A DNA stretch of 40,506 bases from JBKXSZ01 sp047017005 (lineage in GTDB: Bacteria; Bacillota; Clostridia; TANB77; CAG-508), in contig JBKXSZ010000013.1 of assembly GCA_047017005.1 (NCBI GenBank), forward strand, positions 1 through 40,506, read 5' to 3'. A program made the translations under genes and the position numbers. This document shows, one piece after another, positions 25,917 to 33,919 of this stretch. The first letter of the stretch is position 1, and each line of letters opens with the position of its first letter. The notes beneath the pieces are model-generated. The model was not told the DNA's origin and made no database searches. It was given only the letters and a program-made list of their open reading frames with translations.

Positions 25917-27074
25917 TTATTCGTCTATTTCTGGCATTTCTTGTTCTTCGCTTTTTTCTATTTCTTGGCTTTCGTCTACTGTTCCTTGCTCTTCTTGCAT
26001 TTTTGCTAACATTTCTCTAAATTGAGATTCGGATTTAATATCAATCTTCCAATTTGTTAGTTTTGCTGCTAGTCTAGCATTTTGTCCTGCTTTTCCAATT
26101 GCTAAAGATAATTGGTCATCTGGAACAATAACTTGTGCAAATCTCTCTTCCTCTTTTATATCAACAGCTAATACTTTTGCTGGTAATAGTGCTGCTGAAA
26201 TAAAGATAGAGGGATCTTCATTCCATTCAATTACATCTATTTTCTCTCCATTTAGTTCATTGATTATATTTTGTATTCGAACTCCCTTTTGCCCAACACA
26301 AGAACCAACTGGGTCAATATTTTCATTAGCAGAATATACCGCTACTTTACTTCTACTTCCAGGATCACGAGAAACACTTTTTATTTCAATAACTCCCTCA
26401 TATATTTCTGGAATCTCAAATTCAAATAGTTTTCTAACAAAATCAGCTGCTGCCCTCGATACAATAACTTGTGGTGCTCCTTTACTTCCTCTTTCTACTT
26501 CTAATACATATCCTTTTATCTTTTGGTTAACATGATATTTTTCTGTTGGTATTTGTTCTTTTACTGGCATTACCCCTTCTAATCTTCCTAAATCAATGAC
26601 AACAACTCCACCATCTGCTTTTTGTACAATTCCGGAAATAATTTCTCCCTTTCTGTCATTATATTCAGAAAAAATAATATCTCTTTCTGCTTCTCTTAAT
26701 TTTTGGATAATAACTTGTTTTGCTGTTTGTGCCGCAATTCTTCCAAAGTTTTTTGGTGCAAGTTCAATATCTACAGTATCTCCTATCTCAAGTTTTTTAT
26801 TGATTTTATGAGCATCTGTTTCACTTATTTGTAGAAATGGATCTTCTACATTCTCTACTACTTCTTTTACAGAGTAAATGTGAGTAGCACCTGTTTTATC
26901 ATCCATTGTTACCTTTACATTTTCTTCTGCATCAAAGTTCCTTTTATATGCTGTTACTAATGCAGTTTCTATGGATTCTAATAAATAGTCTTTAGCAATT
27001 CCTTTTTCTTTTTCTAACTCTTCTAATGCTAAAATTAACTCTTTGTTATCAATTGTTTCTTTTGATTCCTTCAT
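25917..27074 (-). CDS. nusA: Transcription termination/antitermination factor NusA
   Basis: 385 residues, typical Firmicutes length without the AR repeats of E. coli. An N-terminal RNA-polymerase-binding domain (1-125), an S1 domain (about 135-200, GIVQKADGGVVVIDLG), and KH1/KH2 (GSCVGQKGVRIQNII near 255-270, IGKAGQNARLAAKLT near 325-340) are seen, then an acidic tail. It controls pausing and termination. In the rimP-nusA-ylxR order, cotranscribed. Confidence 0.98.
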   Translation of the reverse strand: MKESKETIDNKELILALEELEKEKGIAKDYLLESIETALVTAYKRNFDAEENVKVTMDDKTGATHIYSVKEVVENVEDPFLQISETDAHKINKKLEIGDTVDIELAPKNFGRIAAQTAKQVIIQKLREAERDIIFSEYNDRKGEIISGIVQKADGGVVVIDLGRLEGVMPVKEQIPTEKYHVNQKIKGYVLEVERGSKGAPQVIVSRAAADFVRKLFEFEIPEIYEGVIEIKSVSRDPGSRSKVAVYSANENIDPVGSCVGQKGVRIQNIINELNGEKIDVIEWNEDPSIFISAALLPAKVLAVDIKEEERFAQVIVPDDQLSLAIGKAGQNARLAAKLTNWKIDIKSESQFREMLAKMQEEQGTVDESQEIEKSEEQEMPEIDE

Positions 27075-27095
27075 TTTTCTAAACTCCTCCTTTTA

Positions 27096-27554
27096 TTACC
27101 AATCGCATTTTATTTTCATTAATGAAATATCTTTTCTTGCTATTTTTTCTTCTTTTTCATTTTCTTCTTGAATGGTAATTTCATCTTGGTTATATGCTTC
27201 TAATATTCCTTCCAGTTCTCTCTTTCCATCAAATGGTTTAAATAGCTTTATTAAAATTTTTTCTCCTAGCGCCCCTTCTAAATGCTTATCTTTACGCAAG
27301 GTTCTTTCTATTCCTGGTGAAGATACTTCTAGGAAATATGCCTCTTTTAAATAATCTTGGGTATCTAACATTTCGTTGATTGCATTATTTACTTTTTCGC
27401 AGTCATTTAAATCAATTCCCTCTGGTTTATTAATATAGATACGAAGAAAATAGTCTTTTCCTTCTTTGGCATATTCTACATCATATAGCTCATAGCCTAA
27501 CTTTTCTATTGGCTTAGCTACAAACGCCTCTACTTTTTCTTCTATACTTGCCAA
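27096..27554 (-). CDS. rimP: Ribosome maturation factor RimP
   Basis: 152 residues. RimP assists 30S assembly. The family core shows as YELYDVEYAKEGKDYFLRI, INKPEGIDLNDCEKVN and the YFLEVSSPGIERTLRK signature near 78-93. AGGAGG six bases before the ATG. First gene of the nusA-infB block, with a strong leader hairpin 25 bases upstream. Confidence 0.97.
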   Translation of the reverse strand: MASIEEKVEAFVAKPIEKLGYELYDVEYAKEGKDYFLRIYINKPEGIDLNDCEKVNNAINEMLDTQDYLKEAYFLEVSSPGIERTLRKDKHLEGALGEKILIKLFKPFDGKRELEGILEAYNQDEITIQEENEKEEKIARKDISLMKIKCDW

Positions 27555-27578
27555 ATTTCATTCCTCCTAAACATAAGT

Positions 27579-27605
27579 GAAGAGTGGGATTGGTTCCCAC
27601 TCTTC
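27579..27605 (-). promoter_or_regulatory. Perfect 11-pair hairpin in the rimP leader
   Basis: GAAGAGTGGGA and its complement around a five-base loop, just upstream of the rimP ribosome site. On the minus strand no U tract follows. Being in the leader of the nusA operon, it is a candidate control or processing element. Confidence 0.55.
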
Positions 27606-27818
27606 TGTTTTCTCTTTAAGCTGTTTATATTATACCCTCTTTTTCCAAGAATTGCAAGCTTTTTTACAATTTTTTTGTTTTTTAAAAAGTTTTTTTCTAT
27701 GTTTTGTTTTTCTTTTTAATTCTTTTTTCTTTTTTTATATATTTTTTCTTTTTTTGCAAACAATATATACAAGTAAAATATATATTATGAGATAAAGAAT
27801 AAAGGAGTAATTTTATTT

Positions 27819-28622
27819 ATGAATCAGATTTTAAAGACAAAACCCGTTGTCTATGTAAATAACAAATTAGGAAAAATCTATTCCTATCCTCCTAAAAAAT
27901 TATATAAAGAAGAAATATTACTTGATGATTCTTTTTATTCATCCTTTTCTAAGCAAGATAATGAATTCTCTAATGAAATTGGTATATTTTTTAATAAAGT
28001 AAAGAAAAAAGTTTCCAGTTGGAATCGACCTAACTTTTTTAAAATATTGTTTATCTTCTCTTCTACTTTATTACTTCTTCTTATTAGTACCTTTTTCTTT
28101 TTATCTTATCGAAATCAAGAAAGTGAAAAAATTGCTCGTAGATTAGTAAGTAATTTTAATATCTCTTCTTTGTATTCGCAAACAAGTGATTATCAAACAA
28201 ATAAAACTTCTGAAAATTCCTCTCCTCAAGTTATTGGTTTAATTGAAATTCCAACAATCAAATTAAATTATCCTATACTCTCTAATATGTCAGATGAATT
28301 ATTAAAAATATCTCCTTGTAAATTTTATGGACCTAATCCAAATGAAGCAGGTAATCTTTGTATTGCTGGTCATAATTATGATAATTATAAATTTTTCAGC
28401 AAAATTCATAAATTAAAAAATGGTGATACAATTAAAATTCATGATGTTTCTGGTAATATTATTTCTTATGAAGTATATGAGAACAAAGAAGTAAATTCGG
28501 ATGATATTAGTTGTACAAATCAAAATACAAATGGAAAAAGAGAGATTACTTTGGTAACTTGTAACAATTTAAATAATAACCGTGTGATTATAAAAGCAGT
28601 AGAGAAAAAAACGCAAAAGTAG
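27819..28622 (+). CDS. Class D-like sortase
   Basis: 267 residues: a basic cytoplasmic N-terminal stretch of about 74, one membrane helix (75-97), then an extracellular sortase domain. The catalytic set is complete: His185 in CIAGHNYDN, Cys248 in ITLVTCNN and Arg255 in NRVII. Sortases cut LPXTG-type signals and link the protein to the cell wall. The order and the TLVTC box fit class D. A small LPXTG protein is encoded convergently next to it and is its obvious substrate. AAGGAG is 11 bases from the ATG. The long N-terminal tail before the anchor is unusual. Confidence 0.9.
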   Translation: MNQILKTKPVVYVNNKLGKIYSYPPKKLYKEEILLDDSFYSSFSKQDNEFSNEIGIFFNKVKKKVSSWNRPNFFKILFIFSSTLLLLLISTFFFLSYRNQESEKIARRLVSNFNISSLYSQTSDYQTNKTSENSSPQVIGLIEIPTIKLNYPILSNMSDELLKISPCKFYGPNPNEAGNLCIAGHNYDNYKFFSKIHKLKNGDTIKIHDVSGNIISYEVYENKEVNSDDISCTNQNTNGKREITLVTCNNLNNNRVIIKAVEKKTQK

Positions 28623-28650
28623 AGGTATCTTTATACCTCTACTTACTAAT
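28611..28650. terminator. Bidirectional terminator between sortase and LPXTG gene
   Basis: AAGTAGAGGTAT and its complement form a 12-pair stem between the convergent genes. T-rich sequence lies on both sides, longer in the minus direction. Confidence 0.8.
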
Positions 28651-28664
28651 CTTTGTTTTTCATT

Positions 28665-29024
28665 TTATTTGATGTTGTAATCTTTTATCTTCTTATATGC
28701 ATATACAGCTGCTACTGCACAAACGACAACTAAAGCGATAATTGTAAAATCGCTAGCAGCTCCTGTTTTTGGTAAACTTGTGTTGTTATATGCACTATTT
28801 GTATTGTTAATGCTAGTTGTATTATTTACTGCTGGAAGTGTATTATTTGTTGTGTTCCCAGTTGTATTTGCTACTGCATTAGTATCTGTTGTATTATTAC
28901 TTGTTACAACTGCATTTGGGTCACTAATATCAATAGGATTATTTGTTGCAAAAACTTGTGTTCCTATTAAAACGATTACTGCAAACATTAAAACTACTAA
29001 ACTTAATTTACTTACTTTTTTCAT
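28665..29024 (-). CDS. Small LPXTG-anchored Asn/Thr-rich surface protein
   Basis: 119 residues: signal peptide to about residue 26 (ending in VFA), a spacer of about 55 residues made mostly of Asn and Thr, the sorting signal LPKTG at 84-88, a membrane helix (93-110) and a short basic tail (KKIKDYNIK). It has all parts of a cell-wall protein but no binding domain. The Asn/Thr-rich region looks like a wall-spanning or glycosylated stalk. AAGGAG precedes the ATG. It is likely the substrate of the sortase encoded 43 bases away on the other strand. Confidence 0.88.
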   Translation of the reverse strand: MKKVSKLSLVVLMFAVIVLIGTQVFATNNPIDISDPNAVVTSNNTTDTNAVANTTGNTTNNTLPAVNNTTSINNTNSAYNNTSLPKTGAASDFTIIALVVVCAVAAVYAYKKIKDYNIK

Positions 29025-29185
29025 ATGAATTCTCCTTACCTTAAATATATTTTAATATTATTATCTTATCTATATTAATATTTATACTACATTTTTTTTC
29101 ATATTGCAATACTTTTTTTAAATTTACAAAATTGTAATTTGTTTGTAATAATTTAAAAATATATTAATGTCGTTGTATTTTTTAT

Positions 29186-30277
29186 TTAAACATTAAATCT
29201 AAATAAGACAACGTCGCCATCTTGCATGATGTATTCCTTGCCTTCTGACCTTACTAAACCTTTTTCTTTTGCTGCATTTAAAGAGCCCTCTCTTATTAGG
29301 TCATCATACGATACTACTTCGGCTCGAATAAATCCTCTTTGTATGTCTGTATGTATTTTTCCTGCCGCTTCTGGAGCTTTCGTTTGTTTCTTTATTGTCC
29401 ATGCTCTTACTTCTGGCTCTCCTGCCGTTAAGAAACTCATTAGTCCTAATAAGTCATAACTTGCTTTAATTACTTTATCTAGTCCAGATTCCTCTAATCC
29501 TAATGCTTCTAACATCTCTTTCTTATCTGTTTCTTCCAAACTTGCTAATTCTTCTTCTATTTTTACACATAAAGGGATAACTGCTGCATTTTCCTTTTTA
29601 GCATATTCTTTTACTTTATTTACATTTACATCTGTTTCTTGATTACTAAGTTCTTCTTCTGAAACATTTGCTATATATAGTATTGGTTTTGCTGTCAATA
29701 AATATGTATCTTTTATACAATCTTTTTCTTCTTGTGTTAATGCTACAATTCTTGCTGGCTTGCCTTCTTCTAATGTTTTTTTGATTTTTTCTAATACATT
29801 AATTTCTTCTTGATATTTTTTGTTAGCTTTTAACATTTTTTTTGCTTTTTCAAGACGTTTATCTACTGTCTCGATATCTGCAAATATTAATTCTAAATTA
29901 ATGGTTTCAATATCACGTATTGGATCTATATTCCCATCTACATGAACAATATCCGGGTCTTCAAAACATCTTACTACTTCACAAATTGCATCCACCTCAC
30001 GGATATGTGATAAGAATTTATTTCCTAGTCCTTCTCCTTTGCTTGCTCCTTTTACCAATCCTGCTATGTCTACAAATTCGATTACAGCATGTGTCACCTT
30101 TTCTGGATGATATAATTGTGCTAACTTGTCCAATCTTTCATCTGGTACAGGAACAACTCCTACATTAGGTTCTATTGTACAAAATGGATAATTAGCACAT
30201 TCTGCACCTGCATTTGTAATGGCATTAAACATTGTACTTTTTCCTACATTAGGAAGTCCTACAATTCCTATTTTCAT
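29186..30277 (-). CDS. ychF: Ribosome-binding ATPase YchF (Obg family)
   Basis: 363 residues, standard length. Although in the Obg GTPase family, YchF prefers ATP because its G4 motif differs from NKxD. G1 GLPNVGKST is at 6-14, DIAGLVKGASKGEG near 69-82, and the C-terminal TGS-like domain ends in MQDGDVVLFRFNV. It binds the ribosome and acts in stress responses. A good promoter lies 50 bases upstream (30327-30355). Confidence 0.98.
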   Translation of the reverse strand: MKIGIVGLPNVGKSTMFNAITNAGAECANYPFCTIEPNVGVVPVPDERLDKLAQLYHPEKVTHAVIEFVDIAGLVKGASKGEGLGNKFLSHIREVDAICEVVRCFEDPDIVHVDGNIDPIRDIETINLELIFADIETVDKRLEKAKKMLKANKKYQEEINVLEKIKKTLEEGKPARIVALTQEEKDCIKDTYLLTAKPILYIANVSEEELSNQETDVNVNKVKEYAKKENAAVIPLCVKIEEELASLEETDKKEMLEALGLEESGLDKVIKASYDLLGLMSFLTAGEPEVRAWTIKKQTKAPEAAGKIHTDIQRGFIRAEVVSYDDLIREGSLNAAKEKGLVRSEGKEYIMQDGDVVLFRFNV

Positions 30278-30326
30278 CTTATCTTTCTCCTTTATGGTAT
30301 ATTTTCTAATATTTTTACATTTAAGT

Positions 30327-30355
30327 ATTATATCTCATTTTACCTAAAATGTAAA
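30327..30355 (-). promoter_or_regulatory. Sigma-A promoter of ychF
   Basis: TTTACA and TATAAT on the minus strand, 17 bases apart, about 50 bases before the start codon. Confidence 0.7.
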
Positions 30356-30438
30356 TTGTATTTAATATCTTTTGAGTCTCCAAAATTTATTAAATTGTTT
30401 CAAATCCATGGTATAACTGCTTTGCAATAATCTTCATT

Positions 30439-30777
30439 TCATTGAAGTTTCTTCTTTAAGTCATATACTGCAACCCAATTGTATTTTTTTTCAATGTTAT
30501 GGTAGTTTTTACCGATAACATCGAATTGCAAAGATTCAAACATATGAACTACAATTTTATTATGCAGTCTATACATAATCATATTCTTTGTCTTTGAGTT
30601 CTTTAAGAAATCTGAAGCAATGCTTCTTTGGAATAACCCCTCTTCTAGCAGTCAGGAAACACATAGATACCATTAATCTTTGCACATCTTGCAGAGGGAC
30701 AACATGTATCCAACAGTTTTACCTTTATTAAACAATTCGTAGACAACTCTACTACCATTTTTGAAAGTTTCTTTCAG
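30439..30777 (-). pseudogene. Decayed GNAT acetyltransferase
   Basis: The minus strand gives broken acetyltransferase pieces in two frames: ETFKNGSRVVYELFNKGKTV, then PSARCAKINGIYVFPDC and RGYSKEALLQIS in a second frame, then FLKNS, MYRLHNKIVVHMFESLQFDV and IGKNYHN back in the first, ending at 30439. The last part is the usual C-terminal GNAT strand pattern (N-x-x-x-x-x-x-Y/F-E-S-L-x-F). Several stops and frame changes rule out one product. No CGG codon is involved. It follows an ASCH gene directly. Confidence 0.7.
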
Positions 30778-31179
30778 TTAATCGCTAATTTCGTAGTTCC
30801 AAATATTTAAGTGTCCTCTAGCAGGAATAGGTTTTTCAAGAGGTTCAATATCTTCCAAAATCCAAGCATATCTTCCTATGTTATATTCGCCACATAGAAA
30901 TTCCTGTGTATCTTTTTGGATTTTGTCTAAAAACTCTTGATCCATGTAAATGCAATCTACCAATTTACATTTACATATAATATGTCCATATCCCATATTA
31001 ACATTTGGAATCAAGTTCAATAGTTCTTGGGTGTGAGGATCACTTCTTTTAATTTTCTTGCCACTAGCATGAATATAAAGTTCACCTCTATAAGATGTCT
31101 TCCAGCTCCTTGTTTCTATTACCTTCTTTCCTTCCTTAATAAGTGTTGCCCATGGTTCAATCAAGCTTAAAACTTTCAT
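30778..31179 (-). CDS. ASCH domain protein
   Basis: 133 residues, all one ASCH (PUA-like) fold. The start MKVLSLIEPWATLI and KVIETRSWKTSYRGELYIHA (residues 18-37) are the family signature; RNA or modified-nucleotide binding is expected, and some ASCH proteins are RNases or amidohydrolases. GYGHIICKCKL and YAWILEDIE strands complete the fold. The ribosome site GGGAG is far (about 14 bases). A GNAT remnant follows in frame after the stop, so the intact ancestor probably had an ASCH-GNAT pair. Confidence 0.82.
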   Translation of the reverse strand: MKVLSLIEPWATLIKEGKKVIETRSWKTSYRGELYIHASGKKIKRSDPHTQELLNLIPNVNMGYGHIICKCKLVDCIYMDQEFLDKIQKDTQEFLCGEYNIGRYAWILEDIEPLEKPIPARGHLNIWNYEISD

Positions 31180-31296
31180 TTGTTTTTACTAGTCTCCCTT
31201 CAACTTAATAAATTTTGTCAATGAATACTGATTAAATATCGGTATTTGCTTACATAAAAAAACTTTCCATAATGATATATTAAATATTCATTTGTT

Positions 31297-31404
31297 TCAA
31301 TAAATTGTAAATTTTTTTAAACTTTGCCTTTTAAGTACAATTCTGGATATTTCTAGTATTTTAGTATCGGGCTGTAACTCTTCTAATATTTTAAATTCAA
31401 GCAT
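31297..31404 (-). CDS. Possible 35-residue small protein or gene remnant
   Basis: An ATG at 31404 with an excellent GGAAGGAGG site five bases upstream opens 35 codons (MLEFKILEELQPDTKILEI and more), ending at 31297. The strong ribosome site suggests a real start, but the short product, rich in Leu, Ile and Lys, has no family I know. It could be the start of a gene whose remainder has decayed, since broken sequence follows. The rest of 31180-31491 holds only the tRNA terminator. Confidence 0.3.
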   Translation of the reverse strand: MLEFKILEELQPDTKILEISRIVLKRQSLKKFTIY

Positions 31405-31447
31405 ATGTCCTCCTTCCTAGAAGGGGAACTTTTTAGTTATATATATA

Positions 31448-31481
31448 ACAAAAAACTTACGAAACTGTATAGTTCGTAAGT
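31448..31481 (-). terminator. Intrinsic terminator of the tRNA gene
   Basis: ACTTACGAA and TTCGTAAGT form a nine-pair stem; on the minus strand it runs into TTTTTTG. It starts 11 bases after the tRNA 3' end. Confidence 0.85.
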
Positions 31482-31491
31482 TGTATTGATT

Positions 31492-31567
31492 TGGAGCTTC
31501 CAGCCGGGATCGAACCGGCGACCTCAGCCTTACCATGGCTGCGCTCTACCTACTGAGCTATAGAAGC
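31492..31567 (-). tRNA. tRNA-Thr (anticodon GGU)
   Basis: A full 76-base cloverleaf on the minus strand with encoded CCA. Acceptor arm GCTTCTA/TGGAAGC (one G-U pair), D arm with AGCTCAG and GGTAGAGC, anticodon arm CAGCC-ATGGTAA-GGCTG giving anticodon GGT, and T arm GCCGG-TTCGATC-CCGGC. The discriminator base is U. It reads ACC and ACU. A terminator follows. Confidence 0.95.
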
Positions 31568-31701
31568 ATAATTATCGTATGTTGCTTTTTTGAAAGCTTT
31601 TATATTATACGATAAATTTTTATGAATGTAAATATTTTTATTCTATTTTATTAATACACTTTTTTGTTTTTTAATTAATATTTTCTTTGATTTTTATCTT
31701 C

Positions 31702-32352
31702 TTAGTTTTCTTTTTGATTATCCATAATATTACGAATTGCTTTTTTGCGAATTCTTTGAATAGCATTATCAATGGATTTAACAGGTGAATCTAGTCTTGC
31801 CGCAATATCTACATAACTTTCTCCTTGTACATACCTTACTAATACCTGTTTTTCAAAATCACTTAACGATTTATCTATCGTGTCTTCTACCATTTTATAA
31901 TATTCTTTTTTCGTAATCGTATCTAGAGGGTCTTCTATCGAATGTGAATCAAAAATATCAATTAAGGTTGTATCATCTTCTTCGTAGGCAGATGTATTTA
32001 AAGATAAATAAGAATTTAGTGGCATATGTTTTTGTCTATTGGATGTTTTAATAGCTGTTATTAATTGTCTTTCAATACATAAGTTAGCAAAAGTTTTGAA
32101 ACTGTTTTGCTTTTCTTTGTTAAATCCCTTTATTGCTTTATATAGTCCTATCATTCCTTCTTGTATAATATCTTCTTTTTCTGCTCCGATGATAAAATAT
32201 TTTCCCACTTTCATATTAACCAATTCTTTGTATTTGGTAATCAAATATTCTAGAGCGTTTTTGTCTCCAGATTTAATAACTTCTATTAAATCTTCATCTG
32301 TCATCTGATTATATTCATGATTCGTAGAAAAAAACGCATTGCTGTTTTTCAT
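31702..32352 (-). CDS. sigH: RNA polymerase sigma factor SigH (Spo0H-like)
   Basis: 216 residues. Region 2 shows YFIIGAEKEDIIQEGMIG (residues 53-70) and FKTFANLCIERQLITAIK, close to B. subtilis SigH, followed by RQKHMPLNSYLSL. Region 4 is VRYVQGESYVDIAARL and IDNAIQRIRKKA. SigH directs transition-state and early sporulation genes in Firmicutes; whether this organism sporulates cannot be told from the window. It has a consensus sigma-A promoter and AGGAGG before the ATG. Confidence 0.93.
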   Translation of the reverse strand: MKNSNAFFSTNHEYNQMTDEDLIEVIKSGDKNALEYLITKYKELVNMKVGKYFIIGAEKEDIIQEGMIGLYKAIKGFNKEKQNSFKTFANLCIERQLITAIKTSNRQKHMPLNSYLSLNTSAYEEDDTTLIDIFDSHSIEDPLDTITKKEYYKMVEDTIDKSLSDFEKQVLVRYVQGESYVDIAARLDSPVKSIDNAIQRIRKKAIRNIMDNQKEN

Positions 32353-32392
32353 TCTCTATGATTACCTCCTACTCTGGTCTTTGTATGATTGT

Positions 32393-32422
32393 ATTATAAT
32401 TGATTTTTTTCTTTCATGTCAA
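32393..32422 (-). promoter_or_regulatory. Consensus sigma-A promoter of sigH
   Basis: Perfect TTGACA and TATAAT on the minus strand with an 18-base spacer, about 40 bases before the start codon. The remaining gap to 32613 has a short G/C patch (CCCC...GGGGG near 32523-32536) that I cannot assign. Confidence 0.8.
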
Positions 32423-32613
32423 TAGAAAAAGATACATTTTTTGTTTATTTTTCAGTATTTTTAGCTCTTTTGTTTCTTTATGTAAATTGCTTTGTCCTAT
32501 TTTGTCACATCTTGTTTTTTTCTCCCCAAAAAGGGGGAACTTTATTGGGAGAACTCAAAGGACAAAATTGTTACGAGTAGTAAAAAAGAAAGTAAATGGT
32601 CAGGAATAACCTT

Positions 32614-33750
32614 TTAGTTACCCTTTTTATTTAATTTTCCTTCTCCTAATGTAATTTCAATTGTGTGGCTTTCTTTTAATTGTAATTTTTTATATTTTAC
32701 TCCACAAACATCAAACAAATGCTTCGATGCCAAATTGCTATCAGTTCCATTATATTTATCAGATAAATAGATAACTTCTTTAATTCCTGATTGTATAATT
32801 AATTTCGCACATTCATTGCAAGGGAATAAATCCACATATATTTTAGCATTTTCTAAATCTTTTTTACTTCCTCTATAATTTAATATGGCATTCATCTCTG
32901 CATGACATACATAAAAATATTTTGTATACAGTTCATCACCTTCTCTTTCCCAAGGAAATGCTACATCTCGAAATCCATTTGGTGCTCCATTATATCCGAT
33001 GGATAAAATTCGATTATCATTACTTACAATACAAGCACCAACTTGTGTGGAAGGGTCTTTACTACGCATTGCTGAAAGCTGTGCAATAGCCATAAAATAT
33101 TCATCCCAAGACAAATAGTTTTTTCTATTTTTCTCATAAATCTGATGTTCTAATTTCCATTTTTTTAATTTTTCTTTCTCCTCTTCTTCTAATTTTGTAT
33201 ATTTACTCTTAATTAACAAAGATAAATCCATTGCTTTCTTTTGTGCTGTATAGTTTTTTACTTGGATATTGGCAATCTCTTCTTTTACTTTTTCCTTAAT
33301 ATCCTCTTTGTCCTTATCTGTTTGTTTTGGAATTCCATAAGATACCGTATCATATCCTAATAAATCTTTTAATTTTCTTTCTTTCTCATGTACTTCTTTA
33401 ATCACTTTCACACTTGGTGCTGCATCATCATTTTCAAAAAGAATCGCTAAATTTCTCTTTGCTGTTCTTCTTACCAAGTCTTTCTCCTCTATTGTTCCTG
33501 TTCCACCCTCATAACTAACTTTACAAACGCTTTTTATTATCGCTTCATATAGGTTAGAGATTGGTATCTCCTCTAAATTATCTTCCTTTTTATAACGATA
33601 GTAATAGGTTGGAATACAGATAATATCACTCTCTTCATCTTCTGTAAATAGCGTAATCTCTATTACTTTATCTCCATCTTCATATACCGATTCAATTCTT
33701 TCATCATCTACATTTTTAAAAATCCCAAGATTCTTTAATTGGTTTGTCAT
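32614..33750 (-). CDS. dCMP-deaminase-like zinc enzyme with a 210-residue N-terminal extension
   Basis: 378 residues. The C-terminal part (about 212-365) is a deoxycytidylate deaminase domain: MRSKDPSTQVGACIV, GYNGAPNGF, HAEMNAIL with zinc His283 and catalytic Glu285, and PCNEC (310-314) with the two zinc cysteines. It should convert dCMP to dUMP for dTTP synthesis. Normal enzymes are 150-180 residues; the N-terminal 210 residues (an alpha/beta part to about 110, then a Lys/Glu coiled region 115-205) match nothing I know and may be regulatory. A TTGACT-16-TAGAAT promoter lies upstream. Confidence 0.82.
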   Translation of the reverse strand: MTNQLKNLGIFKNVDDERIESVYEDGDKVIEITLFTEDEESDIICIPTYYYRYKKEDNLEEIPISNLYEAIIKSVCKVSYEGGTGTIEEKDLVRRTAKRNLAILFENDDAAPSVKVIKEVHEKERKLKDLLGYDTVSYGIPKQTDKDKEDIKEKVKEEIANIQVKNYTAQKKAMDLSLLIKSKYTKLEEEEKEKLKKWKLEHQIYEKNRKNYLSWDEYFMAIAQLSAMRSKDPSTQVGACIVSNDNRILSIGYNGAPNGFRDVAFPWEREGDELYTKYFYVCHAEMNAILNYRGSKKDLENAKIYVDLFPCNECAKLIIQSGIKEVIYLSDKYNGTDSNLASKHLFDVCGVKYKKLQLKESHTIEITLGEGKLNKKGN

Positions 33751-33800
33751 CTCTTCTTTCTCCTTTCCTATTTTGCTTCTCCTTTATCTGTTATTGTCTC

Positions 33801-33828
33801 ATTCTATCACAAAAGGAAAAGAAGTCAA
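33801..33828 (-). promoter_or_regulatory. Sigma-A promoter of the dCMP deaminase-like gene
   Basis: TTGACT and TAGAAT on the minus strand, 16 bases apart, about 50 bases before the start codon. Confidence 0.6.
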
Positions 33829-33858
33829 TATACGCTTTTTTCTCACTCCTTATTTTAC

Positions 33859-33887
33859 TTTGTTTTTCTTCTGTTTTGTAGTATAAT
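33859..33887 (+). promoter_or_regulatory. Likely promoter of rqcH
   Basis: TATAAT at 33882-33887 with a weak TTTGTT 17 bases upstream, 32 bases before the chosen start. Confidence 0.5.
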
Positions 33888-33919
33888 ATGGATACGTATT
33901 TAAAAAGGAGATTATGAAC

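Noticed and set aside
30439..30777. GNAT remnant as another CGG-type frameshift gene
   Set aside because: It has several stops and changes of frame in both directions and no in-frame CGG at the breaks; ordinary decay explains it.
32400..32609. Basic-tailed plus-strand frame between sigH and the deaminase
   Set aside because: The last 30 codons look protein-like, but there is no ribosome site, the first part is T-rich noise and no family is recognised.
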